This document shows positions 39,748 through 41,622 of a stretch of 41,622 bases of DNA, in pieces. The position numbers were made by a program, and so were the translations under genes. The notes beneath the pieces are model-generated. The model was given only the letters and a program-made list of their open reading frames with translations. It was not told the DNA's origin and ran no database searches. Numbering within the stretch: the first letter of the stretch is position 1; each line of letters begins with the position of its first letter. Source of the DNA: JBHJGU01 sp050331475. GTDB lineage: Bacteria; Pseudomonadota; Alphaproteobacteria; Caulobacterales; Maricaulaceae. Location: positions 1 through 41,622 of the forward strand of contig JBHJGU010000120.1 of NCBI GenBank assembly GCA_050331475.1, given 5' to 3'.

Positions 39748-41493
39748 ATGGATTGGGGACATCCTCATCGCGAGCTGTCGCGTGCAAGCCGCTGGCGTCG
39801 GTTCGGCGCGTCAAGCCTAGCGCTGAGCGCGGGGCTCGCGCTTTCGGGCTGCGCCGCACTCTCGCCAACGCCGCTGCGGTATTATGATGAGATTGACGTT
39901 GCAAGTTGTTCGTTGATCCCAGGTGTAAGAGGAAGTCGTTTAAAATTCGAAGACTTCGGTTGCAAAGGTCCAAATTCAAGTAAGGTCGAAACTTTAAAGT
40001 TTTTTCCTTTAATAAGTAAGGGGATAAGATATAAAGACTCTTCTGGAGGCATTTTCCCACGCTCGGTGGGGTTTAGCGCAGTCGTTGTCGATAATCCCCC
40101 AAGCGGCGACCAACTCTTTGATTTAGATGGCGAAGGCCAATCTGCGCTGATTGGCGCGCTTACGCCGGTAAACGCGGCGCAGATCGGCCGCGCCTTCGCC
40201 CAGCGCGTCAGCGCAGGTCCGTCACAGCCCCTCGGCGTGCTCGACGATCGGAGCCGGACCGACGTTACTCTACGTGTGCATTTCACGATCTACACCCAGA
40301 ATTATTTGCCGTTTGAACGGATCACCGAAGCCGCCATCACGCTGAAACCGCCGGCTGGATGGCGCGTGCGCAATGTGTCCGGTATCGAGTCGGTTCGGCA
40401 GACATTGCGTGTCGGTTCGATTGAAGAAACCAGCGCATCGTCGGGGACGTTAACGGCGGAAATCTTTCCGCTTCTGAACGATTTTATGGGCAATGCGACG
40501 GTGAGCCGGACGAGTCAAGGAAGCCAGAACCTTGATGTCGAAGTCGTTGAGGTGATTCCTGTGCTCAACACCCAAGAGGCGGGTTTGAAATTTTTCGCGC
40601 CGTTTCCATCGACCAATGTTGCGGGCGACTACACTGTGAATTTAGCGCTCCGCCGTGACAATCCTGGTTCTATTGTCGTATTTGATTTCGAACGGCCGCG
40701 ACCCACTAATGAAAGCGGAATGACGGAGCCCGTCTTTCAGGCGGTTCGGTGGTTTTATGGTTCTGCCGAGACCAAATCTAACAACACGTCCGATCAGTCG
40801 AACTCGACGTCGAATACAAGCTCCGGACAAAAGGATGCCGTTGCTGGCGCACAGCCAATGCCAGCGGAGTCTGGGACTGCGTCGTCAAATACCGATACCG
40901 AGGCCGGTTCGTCAGACGCCGCCCAGACGCCGGATCCCACCGAGTCCGCCGATACGGACAGCTCGGACATGTCGTCCGACAATTCCGTTAAAGCGAGCTT
41001 CAGTTATGTGTTGCGCACGGTCGAGGGAGAAAATAAGGCGAGGTCAATCAAAGAAAGTGATGATAATGCGATTTATTATCACGTAATCGCAAGTGATAAG
41101 AATCGCTCTGTAATTAATTTAGATCTGCCATCGCGTGTTAATGCTGATCAAAATATATACTTTGTAAGTAAAAATACTGAATCAACCACAGAGTATTATG
41201 AGATAGATCTTAGACGGTCGGGTGGAAATTCAGTTTCTGTTCATGGTCAATATGAACGTTGCCTCATGTTTAGGCGAGAGCGCGACGCAGATGACTTTCT
41301 TGAATGGATTAAAAACCAGTCCCCTCAGAATGATGGAACAATTCGCTTAAATACTGAGAACAATATATTCAGCCTAGCGGTACACTCTGAAACAACCCTG
41401 AATAGCAATGGAAGCTCAGGACCAACAGATTCGGGATTTGTGGCTCGTCCACTTAAACCTGGTGATCTCCCGAACGGATGCAAAGTCGTTTGA
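39748..41493 (+). CDS. Large lipoprotein of unknown function with Ser/Thr/Asp-rich linker
   Basis: A 581-residue predicted lipoprotein. After a basic n-region (SRASRWRRFG) and hydrophobic core, the lipobox LSGC puts the lipidated Cys at 35. Residues ~36-340 are mostly beta-type with no family I recognise. Residues ~345-414 are a disordered linker rich in Ser, Thr, Asn, Asp and Pro. Residues ~415-575 form a second polar domain. Base use is uneven: the N-terminal signal and the 40080-40990 part are GC-rich, while ~39890-40080 and the stretch after 40990 are AT-rich with many ATA, AAT and TTA codons, unlike the rest of the window. That suggests acquired or recombined sequence. GGGGAGGGGG directly before ATG 39748 sets the start; the frame is open to a TTG at 39700. 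Confidence 0.72.
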   Translation: MDWGHPHRELSRASRWRRFGASSLALSAGLALSGCAALSPTPLRYYDEIDVASCSLIPGVRGSRLKFEDFGCKGPNSSKVETLKFFPLISKGIRYKDSSGGIFPRSVGFSAVVVDNPPSGDQLFDLDGEGQSALIGALTPVNAAQIGRAFAQRVSAGPSQPLGVLDDRSRTDVTLRVHFTIYTQNYLPFERITEAAITLKPPAGWRVRNVSGIESVRQTLRVGSIEETSASSGTLTAEIFPLLNDFMGNATVSRTSQGSQNLDVEVVEVIPVLNTQEAGLKFFAPFPSTNVAGDYTVNLALRRDNPGSIVVFDFERPRPTNESGMTEPVFQAVRWFYGSAETKSNNTSDQSNSTSNTSSGQKDAVAGAQPMPAESGTASSNTDTEAGSSDAAQTPDPTESADTDSSDMSSDNSVKASFSYVLRTVEGENKARSIKESDDNAIYYHVIASDKNRSVINLDLPSRVNADQNIYFVSKNTESTTEYYEIDLRRSGGNSVSVHGQYERCLMFRRERDADDFLEWIKNQSPQNDGTIRLNTENNIFSLAVHSETTLNSNGSSGPTDSGFVARPLKPGDLPNGCKVV

Positions 41494-41508
41494 AAACGGC
41501 GGATCGAG

Positions 41509-41529
41509 TCTTTCGCGCTAATTGAAAGA
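41509..41529 (+). other. Short hairpin after the lipoprotein gene
   Basis: TCTTTC pairs with GAAAGA around GCGCTAATT, 15 bp past the stop codon. The stem is AT-rich and no T-run follows, so termination is doubtful. Confidence 0.2.
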
Positions 41530-41568
41530 TAATGAAAACGGGATTTCACAACGATCGCTATGACGCCT

Positions 41569-41622
41569 TGGGCGGGGGGGGGGGGCGGGGGGCGCGGGCG
41601 GGGCCGCGGGGGGCCGCGGGGG
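41569..41622. other. Poly-G / GC-only tail, probable artefact
   Basis: The last ~50 bases are almost pure G with a few C, unlike anything else in the window, and fall exactly at the end of the sequence. This is the appearance of low-quality read ends at a contig edge. No biological meaning should be read into it. Confidence 0.8.

Noticed and set aside
41569..41622. G-rich tail that could be read as a G-quadruplex region
   Set aside because: It is nearly pure G at the very end of the sequence and most likely a read or assembly artefact.

Overview
The window is one stretch of a GC-rich bacterial chromosome. The gene content and order point to an alphaproteobacterium. The best markers are the xseB - prenyl-synthase-like - dxs block with a histone-deacetylase-family gene upstream and tlyA nearby, the aroC - J-domain protein - pdxH neighbourhood, a TIGR02301-like periplasmic protein, a MipA/OmpV protein, 3-hydroxybutyrate dehydrogenase, and an intergenic palindromic repeat of a type I associate with Alphaproteobacteria. 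I cannot place it more finely from sequence alone. No rRNA, tRNA, CRISPR array, transposase or phage gene was recognised, so this is mostly ordinary housekeeping chromosome.

Layout. 1-1.5 kb: end of an outer-membrane MipA-like gene and a flavin monooxygenase. 1.6-4.9 kb: ygfZ-like folate-binding protein (minus strand), divergent from a GT9 glycosyltransferase that overlaps a dihydroorotase-type amidohydrolase. 4.9-5.4 kb: a 28-residue membrane peptide gene and a strongly structured untranslated stretch ending in a rho-independent terminator. 5.4-7.6 kb: the kbl-tdh threonine-degradation operon, whose Tdh has lost all four structural-zinc cysteines. 7.6-11.4 kb (minus): a GNAT-nitrilase fusion and a secreted metallophosphoesterase. 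11.5-15.2 kb: murI, small membrane and hypothetical genes, a Nudix hydrolase with a TIGR02301-like gene, and a SRAP protein. 15.2-19.3 kb (minus): tsaC - FAD-linked oxidase - yaaA - bdhA, closely spaced. 19.4-22 kb (minus): three YceI-domain genes, one fused to cytochrome b561. 22-26.1 kb (plus): acyl-CoA dehydrogenase, a small membrane protein, lepB and an HSDL2-like SDR. 26.1-32.8 kb: tlyA, a secreted TPR protein, then dxs, a prenyl-synthase homologue without its aspartate-rich motifs, xseB, a histidine phosphatase and a histone-deacetylase-family gene. 33-36 kb: a glycine-zipper protein, then an iron-sulfur RNA methyltransferase overlapping a second methyltransferase. 36-39.6 kb: a membrane protein, aroC and a J-domain protein, divergent from pdxH. 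39.7-41.5 kb: a large lipoprotein gene of patchy, partly AT-rich composition. The last ~50 bases are poly-G and look like an assembly or sequencing artefact.

The strongest unusual signals are: (1) an intact prenyl-synthase reading frame in the ispA position with both metal-binding motifs destroyed; (2) Tdh without its structural zinc site; (3) a four-hairpin leader or small-RNA candidate upstream of kbl; (4) two diverged copies of a ~105 bp palindromic element, each starting exactly at a stop codon; (5) the YceI triplet; (6) the mosaic lipoprotein. No obvious defence or biosynthetic system was found.
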